DNA of 64,000 nucleotides from Tissierellales bacterium (GTDB taxonomy: Bacteria > Bacillota > Clostridia > Tissierellales > Tissierellaceae): contig JASLAT010000005.1 of the NCBI GenBank assembly GCA_030146915.1, positions 1-64,000 on the forward strand, given 5' to 3'. Position numbers and translations under genes: made by a program. Position 1 is the first letter of the stretch. Every line of letters begins with the position of its first letter. Shown here one piece after another: positions 39,284 through 48,145 of the stretch. The notes beneath the pieces are model-generated. The model saw nothing but the letters and a program-made list of their open reading frames with translations, had not been told where the DNA came from and did not search any database.

Positions 39284-40339
39284 ATGAGGGGAAGAATTAG
39301 AAACATAATAATCTTTATGATTTTTATCTTATTTTTAATTGGGCTTATGAGTAAAAATAGTAAGTATAAGAATGAAAATTTAGGATTTTCTTTGGATATC
39401 CCAAAATCTTGGAATGAAAAGTTTATAGTAGAGGAAGAAGGAGATAAAGTTTATTTTTTACATGATCCTAAAAATTTAAACTTACAACCTGGATTGTTAT
39501 TTATTATAGAAAGAAAAATAGGTAGTCTCATAAGAGAAGAAGACTTAAAAGCACACCCATCTCAAAAAAGATTGCTTTTACAAGAAGCAGGCTATTCTTT
39601 TATAGAAGTTAAACCTTCTGATATTCAGTACGATCCTACGCATGAAATTTATAACGATTACAAGTCAATGGTAGAGGATATTCCCTTTATAACTGATAGT
39701 ATAAAATACATAGGAGTAAATGATTTAGTAAAAGATGGATATAGAACCGTTGGAAGTAGTTTTTTTACCTTTGATATGCCTAAAAACTGGGAAATAGTAA
39801 AAGATAATGCAGATCCATTTTCTTGGAGAATATATAAAGATCACGAAAACATAGGTAGCGTTAATTTAGTACTTTATGGTAAGGACCCCTTAGAAAAAGA
39901 AGGTTACAATATACATTATATAAAGGATGATAGAATGAGAAGAAGTGTTGAATTTATCTTAAAAGAAAATCTTGATAATGAATTTTATAAGATAATCAGT
40001 AGTTTTAAGGTTCTATCAGGAAACTATAATATATTAGATTATAGAAGAGATATGGAAGATAAGTTATTTCATGGAGCTAAGATTATAAAAGGTGTAATAA
40101 AAGATTATAGTATAAAGGATAATATAGTTAATTCATTAACTATATATAGCTCAGGAGAGCAGTTTATCTATCCAGTGATATATATGAATATTGTTCCTAA
40201 AGAAAATGGTGAATATAACCTATATGGTTATCATGTTTTAAATAAAGGATATATAGATGATAATCCTGATTTTAATGAAAAGAATTATGAGTTTATAATT
40301 GATAAGAATGGATATGTTTTATCAGCATTTGAAGAATAA
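39284..40339 (+). CDS. Membrane-anchored protein with two repeated PsbP/DcrB-like domains
   Basis: The 351-residue protein has one N-terminal helix (IIIFMIFILFLIGLM) and a large external part. Two related stretches, NLGFSLDIPKSW (about 33) and FFTFDMPKNWEI (about 165), each open a domain of roughly 120 residues like the PsbP/DcrB beta-sandwich found in many bacterial surface proteins. A C-terminal section (about 270-351) ends in a FIIDKNGYVLSAFEE strand. Function unknown. AAGGAGG precedes the ATG and a bidirectional terminator follows. Confidence 0.65.
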   Translation: MRGRIRNIIIFMIFILFLIGLMSKNSKYKNENLGFSLDIPKSWNEKFIVEEEGDKVYFLHDPKNLNLQPGLLFIIERKIGSLIREEDLKAHPSQKRLLLQEAGYSFIEVKPSDIQYDPTHEIYNDYKSMVEDIPFITDSIKYIGVNDLVKDGYRTVGSSFFTFDMPKNWEIVKDNADPFSWRIYKDHENIGSVNLVLYGKDPLEKEGYNIHYIKDDRMRRSVEFILKENLDNEFYKIISSFKVLSGNYNILDYRRDMEDKLFHGAKIIKGVIKDYSIKDNIVNSLTIYSSGEQFIYPVIYMNIVPKENGEYNLYGYHVLNKGYIDDNPDFNEKNYEFIIDKNGYVLSAFEE

Positions 40340-40342
40340 TAA

Positions 40343-40373
40343 AAAAAATGTACCTAAATAGGTACATTTTTTT
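40343..40373. terminator. Bidirectional terminator, surface protein gene / ABC-F gene
   Basis: AAAAAATGTACCT and AGGTACATTTTTT form a long stem with an AAAT loop and T-runs on both strands between convergent genes. Confidence 0.9.
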
Positions 40374-41964
40374 AATCTTCTATAAATTTTTCTATATATT
40401 CTTGGTAGCTCATTTTTCTATCAATGATACCATCATCAGTAAACTCTATAATTCTATTAGCTATAGTGTCTATTGTTTGATTATCTTTAGAAGCAAATAA
40501 AATAACAGATTTATAATCTTTAAGTCCATTATTTAAAGCTGTTATTGATTCTAAGTCTAAATGGTTAGTAGGCTGATCTAATATTAAAACATTAGATTCT
40601 TTTAGCATCATTCTAGATAACATACATCTAACTTTTTCTCCACCAGATAAAACTTTAGCACTTTTAAGTGCCTCATCTCCTGAAAATAACATTCTGCCTA
40701 AAAAACCTCTGATATATATTTCTGACTGATCTGCAGAATACTGTCTCATCCAATCAATAAGTGAAAGATCAACGTCTTCAAAAAAGTCACTATTATCCTT
40801 AGGAAAGTATGAATGAGATATAGTTACTCCCCATTTATATTCTCCTGAGTCAGCTTCTAAATTTCCAGTTATAATTTCAAAAAGACTAGTTATAGCAATT
40901 TCATCACCAATGAAGGCAATTTTATCACCAGCATCCACCCTAAAACTAATGTCATTTAAAACTTTTTTACCATCAATAGTTTTAGATAGTTTACTTACAT
41001 CTAATATATCATTTCCAACTTCCCTATCTATATCAAAATGAATATATGGATATTTTCTAGTAGAAGGTTTGATATCTTCTAGAGTAATTTTATCTAAAAG
41101 CTTTTTACGAGAGGTAGCCTGTTTAGACTTAGATGCATTAGCACTGAATCTTGCAATAAAAGATTCTAATTCTTTAATTTTTTCTTCTTTTTTCTTATTT
41201 TGGTCCTTAGCCATTTGTAAAGCTAATTGGCTTGATTCATACCAGAAGTCGTAATTACCAGTAAACATGGTGATTTTTCCAAAATCTATATCTACCATAT
41301 GAGTACAAACCTCATTTAAGAAGAACCTATCATGGGATACTACAATAATAGTACCTTGAAAGTCTATTAAAAAGTTTTGTAACCAATGTATAGTTCTTAT
41401 ATCTAAATGGTTAGTAGGCTCATCAAGTATTAAGATATCAGGATTTCCAAATAAGACCTGTGCTAGTAAAACTTTAATTTTCTCTACACCTGAGAGCTCA
41501 GACATTTTTTTATTATGAAGTTCTATATTAATACCAAGACCTTGTAAGAGGGAGGAAGCATCTGATTCTGCTGACCAACCATCCATTTCAGCAAATTCAG
41601 CTTCCAACTCAGCAGCTTTAATACCATCTTCATCAGAGAAATCTTCCTTCATATATATTGCATCTTTTTCTAACATAATTTCATATAATCTCTCATTTCC
41701 CATTATAACTGTATCTAACACAGGGAACTCATCATATTGAAAGTGATCTTGTTTTAAAACAGACATTCTAGCTTCTTTATTTATAGATATATTACCACTT
41801 GTAGGTTCTAGGTCACCTGACAAAGCTCTTAAGAAAGTACTTTTTCCGGCTCCGTTTGCTCCTATTACCCCATAGCAATTACCTGGATTAAATTTTAAAT
41901 TAACGTCCTCAAATAATTTTTGAGAACCAAAGCTTATAGCTAAATCATTAACATTAATCATCAT
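40372..41964 (-). CDS. ABC-F protein, YkpA/YbiT type, with a degenerate second ATP site
   Basis: The 530-residue soluble protein has two ABC domains without membrane parts. It matches the YkpA/YbiT group of ribosome-associated ABC-F proteins, including the linker with FSANASKSKQATSRKKL. Domain 1 has Walker A GANGAGKST, signature LSGVEK, Walker B LDEPTNHLD and switch VSHDR. Domain 2 lacks a Walker A Lys (GDEIAITSLF), keeps LSGGEK, and has LDQPTNHLD (Gln464 instead of the catalytic Glu) and ASKDN where SHD is usual. One of the two composite sites should therefore bind but not hydrolyse ATP. It likely tunes translation; a resistance role is not indicated. Confidence 0.9.
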   Translation of the reverse strand: MMINVNDLAISFGSQKLFEDVNLKFNPGNCYGVIGANGAGKSTFLRALSGDLEPTSGNISINKEARMSVLKQDHFQYDEFPVLDTVIMGNERLYEIMLEKDAIYMKEDFSDEDGIKAAELEAEFAEMDGWSAESDASSLLQGLGINIELHNKKMSELSGVEKIKVLLAQVLFGNPDILILDEPTNHLDIRTIHWLQNFLIDFQGTIIVVSHDRFFLNEVCTHMVDIDFGKITMFTGNYDFWYESSQLALQMAKDQNKKKEEKIKELESFIARFSANASKSKQATSRKKLLDKITLEDIKPSTRKYPYIHFDIDREVGNDILDVSKLSKTIDGKKVLNDISFRVDAGDKIAFIGDEIAITSLFEIITGNLEADSGEYKWGVTISHSYFPKDNSDFFEDVDLSLIDWMRQYSADQSEIYIRGFLGRMLFSGDEALKSAKVLSGGEKVRCMLSRMMLKESNVLILDQPTNHLDLESITALNNGLKDYKSVILFASKDNQTIDTIANRIIEFTDDGIIDRKMSYQEYIEKFIED

Positions 41965-42013
41965 ACCAACTCTTTCTCTTTAAATTTTATAACAAAAAGT
42001 ATATCATAAATTT

Positions 42014-42787
42014 TTATATATAACCTAAATATTCTTCTAAACTTAAATTATTTTCATAAATTTCCTTAGCTGCTTCAATTCCAACATATCTTAAGTGCCA
42101 AGGCTCGTAACTATAAAGTGTAATTTTTTCTTTTTCTTTTGGATATCTAATGATAAATCCAAATTTGTGGCTATTATCTCTAATCCATTTTCCTTCATCA
42201 GTATCTTCGAATGATTCTTCTAATAGTAAGTTGACATCTCTAGAAGAAACATCCATTGCAAGTCCTGTTTGATGCTCACTATGGCCTGGAATAGCTACTA
42301 GTTTACTAGCTTCAGCTAGTCCATCTTTTTCTTTTTTATTATTAAAAAGACTTTCTTGTCTTTTAAATGACCTATATCCTGATACAGCATACAGCTCTAA
42401 ACCTTCTTTTTCACTTGCTAGGAATAATTTTTCTAGTTGATGGGCTGCTTCTTTTCTTAATAATTTTTTTTCTATATCTTCTTCAAAAGAAAACCTAACA
42501 TTTGGTGTTATTAAGTCATTAGGTTCATAATTTTCTGGAAGGGAGATATCTTTATTGACAAGACTTAAAATATGATTTGGTTCCTTCACTATAAGTTTTC
42601 CATCTTTAGATTTGATAAATAGGTCGAGGGAGGATTTTTCATAACCTTCCCCAATATATTTAACAGGAATTTCTTTTAAATTTGTTTTACTTTCAAAAAA
42701 TGAATTAACTTTTCTAACAATCAATACTATTGATAGTATTATAAGTAAGAAACGAACTCTTCTATATAATAAACTTCTTTTTCTCAT
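42014..42787 (-). CDS. D-alanyl-D-alanine carboxypeptidase, VanY/M15B family
   Basis: The 257-residue protein has one N-terminal helix (LLIILSIVLIV) and an external M15B zinc peptidase domain with SGYRSFKRQESLF, the HSEHQTGLAMDVSS motif (zinc His and Asp) and EPWHLRYVG (catalytic Glu and zinc His). It trims the terminal D-Ala from cell-wall stem peptides. There is no vanH/A/X set nearby, so this is a housekeeping wall enzyme rather than a vancomycin cassette. It is divergent from the ABC exporter cluster. Confidence 0.92.
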   Translation of the reverse strand: MRKRSLLYRRVRFLLIILSIVLIVRKVNSFFESKTNLKEIPVKYIGEGYEKSSLDLFIKSKDGKLIVKEPNHILSLVNKDISLPENYEPNDLITPNVRFSFEEDIEKKLLRKEAAHQLEKLFLASEKEGLELYAVSGYRSFKRQESLFNNKKEKDGLAEASKLVAIPGHSEHQTGLAMDVSSRDVNLLLEESFEDTDEGKWIRDNSHKFGFIIRYPKEKEKITLYSYEPWHLRYVGIEAAKEIYENNLSLEEYLGYI

Positions 42788-42818
42788 TATCTTCCTCCCT
42801 GATATCTATTAAATTAAG

Positions 42819-42849
42819 CTAACTAATTATTATATTGTATAATAGTTAG
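42819..42849. promoter_or_regulatory. Palindromic operator candidate over the ABC exporter promoter
   Basis: A 31-base inverted repeat with outer arms CTAACTA and TAGTTAG and inner TATTATA/TATAATA spans the -10 TATAAT just upstream of the first exporter gene. Size and position fit a MarR- or TetR-type repressor site. No such regulator is encoded beside it. It could also affect the divergent VanY-like gene. Confidence 0.5.
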
Positions 42850-42873
42850 TAGAAATAATAAAGGAGTTGAGCC

Positions 42874-44613
42874 ATGTCTACTTTAAATTATTATAAAAAG
42901 TATGTAAAAAGATATAAAAAAGAACTTTTAATAACGATTATATTTTTAAGTTTAGAAACTTTTTTAGGATTATTGATATTTCACTTGCTAGGTAAAATAA
43001 TTGATAAGGGAGTTAAAATGAAGGATTTAACCTATCTTTATAGGGTTGGTGGGCTAATGCTTCTAATAACAGCATTAATGGGGATATTCACTATAATAAG
43101 AAATAAATATTCATCTTATATAAGTCAAAGCTTTGCATCTGATTTAAGAGAAGATATATTTGTGAAAGTGAATAGTTTGAAATTATCTAGTGTAGATAAA
43201 ATAGAAAAGGCTAGTTTAATAACTAGAATGACTAGTGATATAAATCAATTACAATCATTTGTACACAGTTTAATGCGTGTATTTTTTAAAGGACCTATTT
43301 TAGCTATAGGATCTTTAATTTTATCTTTTACAATAAGTATAAAATTGTCACTTATAATATTAGTATCAATCACTATAGTATTTTTGATGATTAAATTCAA
43401 TTTAAAGCTATCCTATCCTCTTTTTAAAAAAATACAAGTAGCTATGGATAGATTAAATTTGGTTATAGGTGAATATTTATCAGCAATCTCAGTTGTAAAA
43501 ATATTTAATAGATATGATTATGAAGAGGAAAAATTTAGGGAAGCTAATGAAAATTTCAGAGATAGAAATATTAAAGCGTCGAAAATAATGGCTATATTTA
43601 CACCGTTAGCAACATTATTAATAAATCTAACCCTAGTTCTTATTATTTATTTATCGGGTCTTGAGTTAAGAGATTTCAATCTAAGTTTAGGAGATATTGT
43701 TTCATTTATAAATTATATGGGACAAATATTATTTGGTCTATTAGTTATAAATAGATTTTTCTATAGGGGACTTAGGGCTAAAACATCCTCAGATAGAATA
43801 TTAGAAATTTTAGCTGAGGATAGTGAGGATATAGACTCAGGTTTAGATTTAGAGAAAATATATAAGATAGAATTTAAAAATTTATATTTTAAGTACCCAT
43901 CAACCAAAGACTATATTTTAAGAGATATATCTTTTAGTCTTAAGTCTGGGGAGGAGTTGGCTATAATAGGTCCTACAGCTAGTGGTAAAACTAGTTTGAT
44001 TAATTTAATCTTAGGTTTTTATGACTTTGATAAGGGAGAAATATATATAAATGATATTCCAATAAAGAATTTAAGAAAAAAAGCAATAAGGGAAAAAGTA
44101 GCCCTAATAGATCAAACCACAGTCCTTTTTAAGGGAAGTATTTTAGAGAATCTTAAGCTGGCTAAAAATAATGATTTTTCACAGATAAAAGATGCTACTA
44201 GTATGGCTATGGCTTTAGATTTTATAGAAGGTTTTGCAGACGGATTTAACACTCAGGTAGGTGAAGGTGGAGTTAGGCTTTCGGGAGGACAAAAACAAAG
44301 GATATCAATAGCTAGGGGTCTTTTAAAGAATCCAGATATCCTAATTTTAGATGATAGTAGTTCAGCTTTAGACCTATCAACTGAAAGAAAATTACTTTCT
44401 AACATTAAGACCTTAGATAGTATGATTAAAATTATTATAAGTCAGAGGATAAGTACTGTTATGCAGGCAGACAAAATCATTGTTTTAGATGCTGGAGAAA
44501 TTACTGGTATAGGTAGTCACAAAGATTTGCTTAAGAATTGTTCAAGTTATAGGGAAATATATAAATCTCAAATAGGAGCAGAAGAGGAGTTAGAATATGT
44601 TAAAGAAGGATAA
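42874..44613 (+). CDS. ABC exporter half-transporter 1 (degenerate-site partner)
   Basis: The 579-residue protein combines a six-helix exporter membrane domain with an ATPase domain. The ATPase has Walker A GPTASGKTS, a good signature LSGGQKQR, but Walker B LILDDSSSALD (Asp instead of catalytic Glu) and switch ISQRIS (Gln instead of His). This is the degenerate-site partner of a heterodimer like TM287 or LmrC, with the next gene as the canonical one. It may export drugs, lipids or peptides; the substrate is unknown. It heads a five-gene run under a palindromic operator candidate. ATG follows AAAGGAGTTG. Confidence 0.9.
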   Translation: MSTLNYYKKYVKRYKKELLITIIFLSLETFLGLLIFHLLGKIIDKGVKMKDLTYLYRVGGLMLLITALMGIFTIIRNKYSSYISQSFASDLREDIFVKVNSLKLSSVDKIEKASLITRMTSDINQLQSFVHSLMRVFFKGPILAIGSLILSFTISIKLSLIILVSITIVFLMIKFNLKLSYPLFKKIQVAMDRLNLVIGEYLSAISVVKIFNRYDYEEEKFREANENFRDRNIKASKIMAIFTPLATLLINLTLVLIIYLSGLELRDFNLSLGDIVSFINYMGQILFGLLVINRFFYRGLRAKTSSDRILEILAEDSEDIDSGLDLEKIYKIEFKNLYFKYPSTKDYILRDISFSLKSGEELAIIGPTASGKTSLINLILGFYDFDKGEIYINDIPIKNLRKKAIREKVALIDQTTVLFKGSILENLKLAKNNDFSQIKDATSMAMALDFIEGFADGFNTQVGEGGVRLSGGQKQRISIARGLLKNPDILILDDSSSALDLSTERKLLSNIKTLDSMIKIIISQRISTVMQADKIIVLDAGEITGIGSHKDLLKNCSSYREIYKSQIGAEEELEYVKEG

Positions 44614-46369
44614 GGGGAAAAATATTGAAAATACATCTTATAGGGATACGATAGTTAGGCTAAATAAACTCGTATCTTTAGATAAAAATTATTTTACTGT
44701 GCTTTTCTTTGTAGTTCTAATAAGCAGTATTTTAAGCCTATTTATACCGTTTATAAATGGTAGAATTATAGATAGCTTAGATTTTAATAAATGGAATAAA
44801 TTTAAGATTTTACTTATAATTTTAAGTTCAATATATATATTAGATATGTTTTTAAAAGTAGTTCAGGAATTTTTAGTAATTAAAGTTTCACAATTTACAG
44901 TATATAAGTTAAGAGAGCTTAGTTTTAATAAGTTACAAAGGTTAGATCTTATGTTTTTTGAAAACTGGAATCAAGGAGAACTTATGAGTAGGATTACTAA
45001 CGATATAGAAGATATTAGTAGTAGTATTTCTTCTAGTTTAGTAGAACTTTTATCTTCTTTAATAAACTTAATAGGATCTTTATTCTTTATGTTCTATTTA
45101 TCTAGATTTATGACTATAGTTAGCATGCTTACTTTACCAGTAACTTACTTTTTGACTAAAATTATAACGGGTAAAAGTAAAAAAATATTTAAAGAAAGGC
45201 AGAAACTTTTAGGCGAAGTTAACTCCCAGATTAAAGAAGATATATCTGGATTAGAGGTAATTAAAAGTTTTAATAGTCAAGATGAAACAATAGAAAGCTT
45301 TAGGCTTAAGAATAATAAGTTGAGGAGTCTAGCAATAAGGGCACAAATTTTATCAGGTTCATTAATGCCTCTTATGAATGTAATAAAGAATTTAAACTTT
45401 ACAATCATAGCAATTGCAGGAGGTTATTTAGCTTTTAAAGGGTGGATTAGTCTAGGAGTGATTACAAGCTTCATTAGTTACTCAAGGCAATTTTCAAGAC
45501 CTTTAAATGAGATTGCAAATAGTTTTAATAATCTACAGTCAGGTTTTTCTGGTGCTGAAAGAATCTTTGAAATTCTAGATCAAAAAGAAGAAAGAACTAA
45601 TGATAATACTGCCGTATCAGCTAAAAATATCAAAGGTAAGGTAGAGTTTAAAGATGTAAGTTTTTCATATAATGGAAAAGACCCTGTATTAAAAAACATA
45701 AGTTTTATTATTCCAGAGGGAACAACTGTTGCTATAGTAGGACCTACAGGAGCAGGGAAAACGACTATAATAAACCTTCTTACAGGATTTTACGAATCTT
45801 ATCAGGGGAAAATCCTAATAGACGATAGGGATGTCCTATCTTATAGGAAGGAGGAACTAAGGGAGATTTTTGGTGCTGTTTTGCAAGATACACATTTATT
45901 TTCAGATACTATATATGAAAATATTAAGTACGGTAACTTAAGAGCTAGTAGGGAAGATATTAAAAAAGCAGCAGAAGCAGCAGGAGCTCATGAGTTTATA
46001 GTAAATTTAAAGCATGGATATGATACAAAATTAGAAGAGGCGGGAAAAAACTTAAGCCAGGGACAAAGACAACTACTTGCCTTAGCAAGGGCAATTATTA
46101 AGGATCCAGATATTCTAATTTTAGATGAAGCAACATCCTCTATAGATACTAGGACAGAATTAAAGGTTCAATCAAGTATGTTAAAGCTAATGAAAGATAG
46201 GACTAGCTTTATAATTGCACATAGATTATCAACTATTAGAAATGCAGATATAATTTTATTTATAAAGGATGGAAGCTTAGTTGAAAGTGGTAGACATGAT
46301 GAGCTATTAGAGAATAGATCTTATTATTATAATTTATATATAAACCAATTATTCAATAAAACAAGCTAA
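44597..46369 (+). CDS. ABC exporter half-transporter 2 (canonical Walker B partner)
   Basis: The 590-residue protein is a membrane-plus-ATPase half-transporter. It has Walker A GPTGAGKTT, Walker B LILDEATSSID with intact Glu, switch IIAHRLS and an altered signature LSQGQRQ. The good Walker B with a weak signature complements half-transporter 1, as in asymmetric heterodimers. Its start overlaps the previous gene by 17 bases, which supports equal synthesis. Confidence 0.9.
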   Translation: MLKKDKGKNIENTSYRDTIVRLNKLVSLDKNYFTVLFFVVLISSILSLFIPFINGRIIDSLDFNKWNKFKILLIILSSIYILDMFLKVVQEFLVIKVSQFTVYKLRELSFNKLQRLDLMFFENWNQGELMSRITNDIEDISSSISSSLVELLSSLINLIGSLFFMFYLSRFMTIVSMLTLPVTYFLTKIITGKSKKIFKERQKLLGEVNSQIKEDISGLEVIKSFNSQDETIESFRLKNNKLRSLAIRAQILSGSLMPLMNVIKNLNFTIIAIAGGYLAFKGWISLGVITSFISYSRQFSRPLNEIANSFNNLQSGFSGAERIFEILDQKEERTNDNTAVSAKNIKGKVEFKDVSFSYNGKDPVLKNISFIIPEGTTVAIVGPTGAGKTTIINLLTGFYESYQGKILIDDRDVLSYRKEELREIFGAVLQDTHLFSDTIYENIKYGNLRASREDIKKAAEAAGAHEFIVNLKHGYDTKLEEAGKNLSQGQRQLLALARAIIKDPDILILDEATSSIDTRTELKVQSSMLKLMKDRTSFIIAHRLSTIRNADIILFIKDGSLVESGRHDELLENRSYYYNLYINQLFNKTS

Positions 46370-46408
46370 TAATGGGTATAGATTAAGATATATAAGGAGG
46401 TAGAGTTA

Positions 46409-48145
46409 GTGAATTTAAAAAGGATTTTAAAAATATTAAAAAAATATAGGTTATATATAGCTATAGTTTTAGCTTTAACTTTTATAGATGTTTTAGTTGC
46501 CTTATATCTTCCTAATTTAATGTCACAAATTGTTGATATAGGAATTATAAATGGAGATAGGCAATATATTATGTCTACAGGTTTAAAGATGTTAGTTATA
46601 TCTTTAGTCTCTGGTTTAGGCATGGTAGCTTCTTCTTATTTTTCTTCAAAATCAGCAATGGGATTTAGTAGAGATTTAAGGGAGAAGGTATTTAGCCATA
46701 TAAGTAATTTTTCAATGGGAGAGTTTAAGGAGATGGGTACATCTTCACTAATTACAAGGACTACGAATGATATAAATCAGATACAGCAAGTGGTAATGAT
46801 GGCTTTAAGAATGATGGTAAGAGCACCCCTTATGTTGATAGGGGGATTAATTATGGCTATTAGTAAAAATGCAGTACTATCCCTTGTATTATTAGTATCT
46901 ATTCCTATTTTAATAATTTCGGTTATGATAGTAGGAAGAAGAGGTATACCATTATTTAAAAAGGTTCAAAAAGATATTGATAATTTAAACTTAGTTTTAA
47001 GAGAAAAATTAACCGGTGTAAGGGTTATAAGAGCTTTTGATAGGGTTGATTACGAGAGAGATAGATTTGAAGAAGCAAGTGAGGAGCTTTATGAAACTTC
47101 TGTAAGTGTTAATAAGCTTATGTTTAGTTTATTTCCTATAATAAATCTTATCTTAAATTTTACAACAATTGCCATAGTATGGTTTGGTGCTAGACAGGCT
47201 GATTTAGGGAACATGATGATAGGAGATATAATGGCATTTATTCAATATATAATGTTAATAATGTTTTCCTTGATAATGTTTTCAGCTATATTTGTTGTTG
47301 TTCCAAGAGCTGCTGCATCATTAGATAGGATTAATGAGGTATTAGATGTAGAGACTAGTATAAAGGATTTACCTTCTAAGGCTAAATTAGATCAGGTTGA
47401 ATCATTAGAGTTTGAAGAAGTTAGTTTTTGTTATCCAGATGCAGAAATGAGAGTTTTAAAGGATATTAACTTCAAGGTGAAAAAGGGTGAAACTCTAGCT
47501 ATAATAGGAAGCACTGGTTCTGGTAAAACTTCTTTAATAAACCTAATAGTAAGATTTTATGAAGCTAATTGTGGAAAGGTAAAAATTAATAATATAGATA
47601 TAAAAGATTATAGTCTTAAAGATTTAAGAGATAAAATAGGGTTTGTACCACAAACAGCTAGCTTGTTTTCAGGTACCATAAAAGAAAATATTATGGTAGG
47701 AAAAAAGGATGCTAGTATGGATGAGGTTAGGAAAGCAGCTATAATAGCTGAAGCAGATGGATTTATTAAGGATTTAGAAGAAGGATATGATTCTGAAGTA
47801 GCACAGGGAGGAGCTAACTTTTCAGGTGGTCAAAAACAAAGGTTGTCTTTAGCTAGAGCCTTAGTTAAAGATGCGGATATATATATATTTGACGATAGTT
47901 TTTCAGCCTTAGATTTTAAGACAGACTCAAGAGTTAGATCAAAAATAAAAGAAAATATTAAAGATTCCATATTAATAATAGTGGGACAAAGAATAACCAG
48001 TGTTAAGGATGCAGATAAGATATTAGTTTTAGAGGACGGTGCTGTAGCTGGTTATGGAAGTCATAAAGAGCTTTTAAATAGCAGTGAAACTTATAAAGAG
48101 ATAGTTAGATCACAGCTTTCACAGGAGGAGATAGATAATGACTAA
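46409..48145 (+). CDS. ABC exporter half-transporter 3 (degenerate-site partner)
   Basis: This 578-residue half-transporter has Walker A GSTGSGKTS, signature FSGGQKQR, Walker B YIFDDSFSALD (Asp for Glu) and switch VGQRIT (Gln for His). This is the same pattern of losses as half-transporter 1. It starts at a GTG (46409) behind AGGAGGTAG, 39 bases after the second gene. It should pair with half-transporter 4. Export substrate unknown. Confidence 0.9.
   Translation: MNLKRILKILKKYRLYIAIVLALTFIDVLVALYLPNLMSQIVDIGIINGDRQYIMSTGLKMLVISLVSGLGMVASSYFSSKSAMGFSRDLREKVFSHISNFSMGEFKEMGTSSLITRTTNDINQIQQVVMMALRMMVRAPLMLIGGLIMAISKNAVLSLVLLVSIPILIISVMIVGRRGIPLFKKVQKDIDNLNLVLREKLTGVRVIRAFDRVDYERDRFEEASEELYETSVSVNKLMFSLFPIINLILNFTTIAIVWFGARQADLGNMMIGDIMAFIQYIMLIMFSLIMFSAIFVVVPRAAASLDRINEVLDVETSIKDLPSKAKLDQVESLEFEEVSFCYPDAEMRVLKDINFKVKKGETLAIIGSTGSGKTSLINLIVRFYEANCGKVKINNIDIKDYSLKDLRDKIGFVPQTASLFSGTIKENIMVGKKDASMDEVRKAAIIAEADGFIKDLEEGYDSEVAQGGANFSGGQKQRLSLARALVKDADIYIFDDSFSALDFKTDSRVRSKIKENIKDSILIIVGQRITSVKDADKILVLEDGAVAGYGSHKELLNSSETYKEIVRSQLSQEEIDND

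Noticed and set aside
42014..42787. Vancomycin resistance cassette (VanY with the VanR/VanS-like pair at 31003-33751)
   Set aside because: The pieces are 8 kb apart, vanH, vanA/B and vanX are absent, and both families are common in sensitive bacteria.
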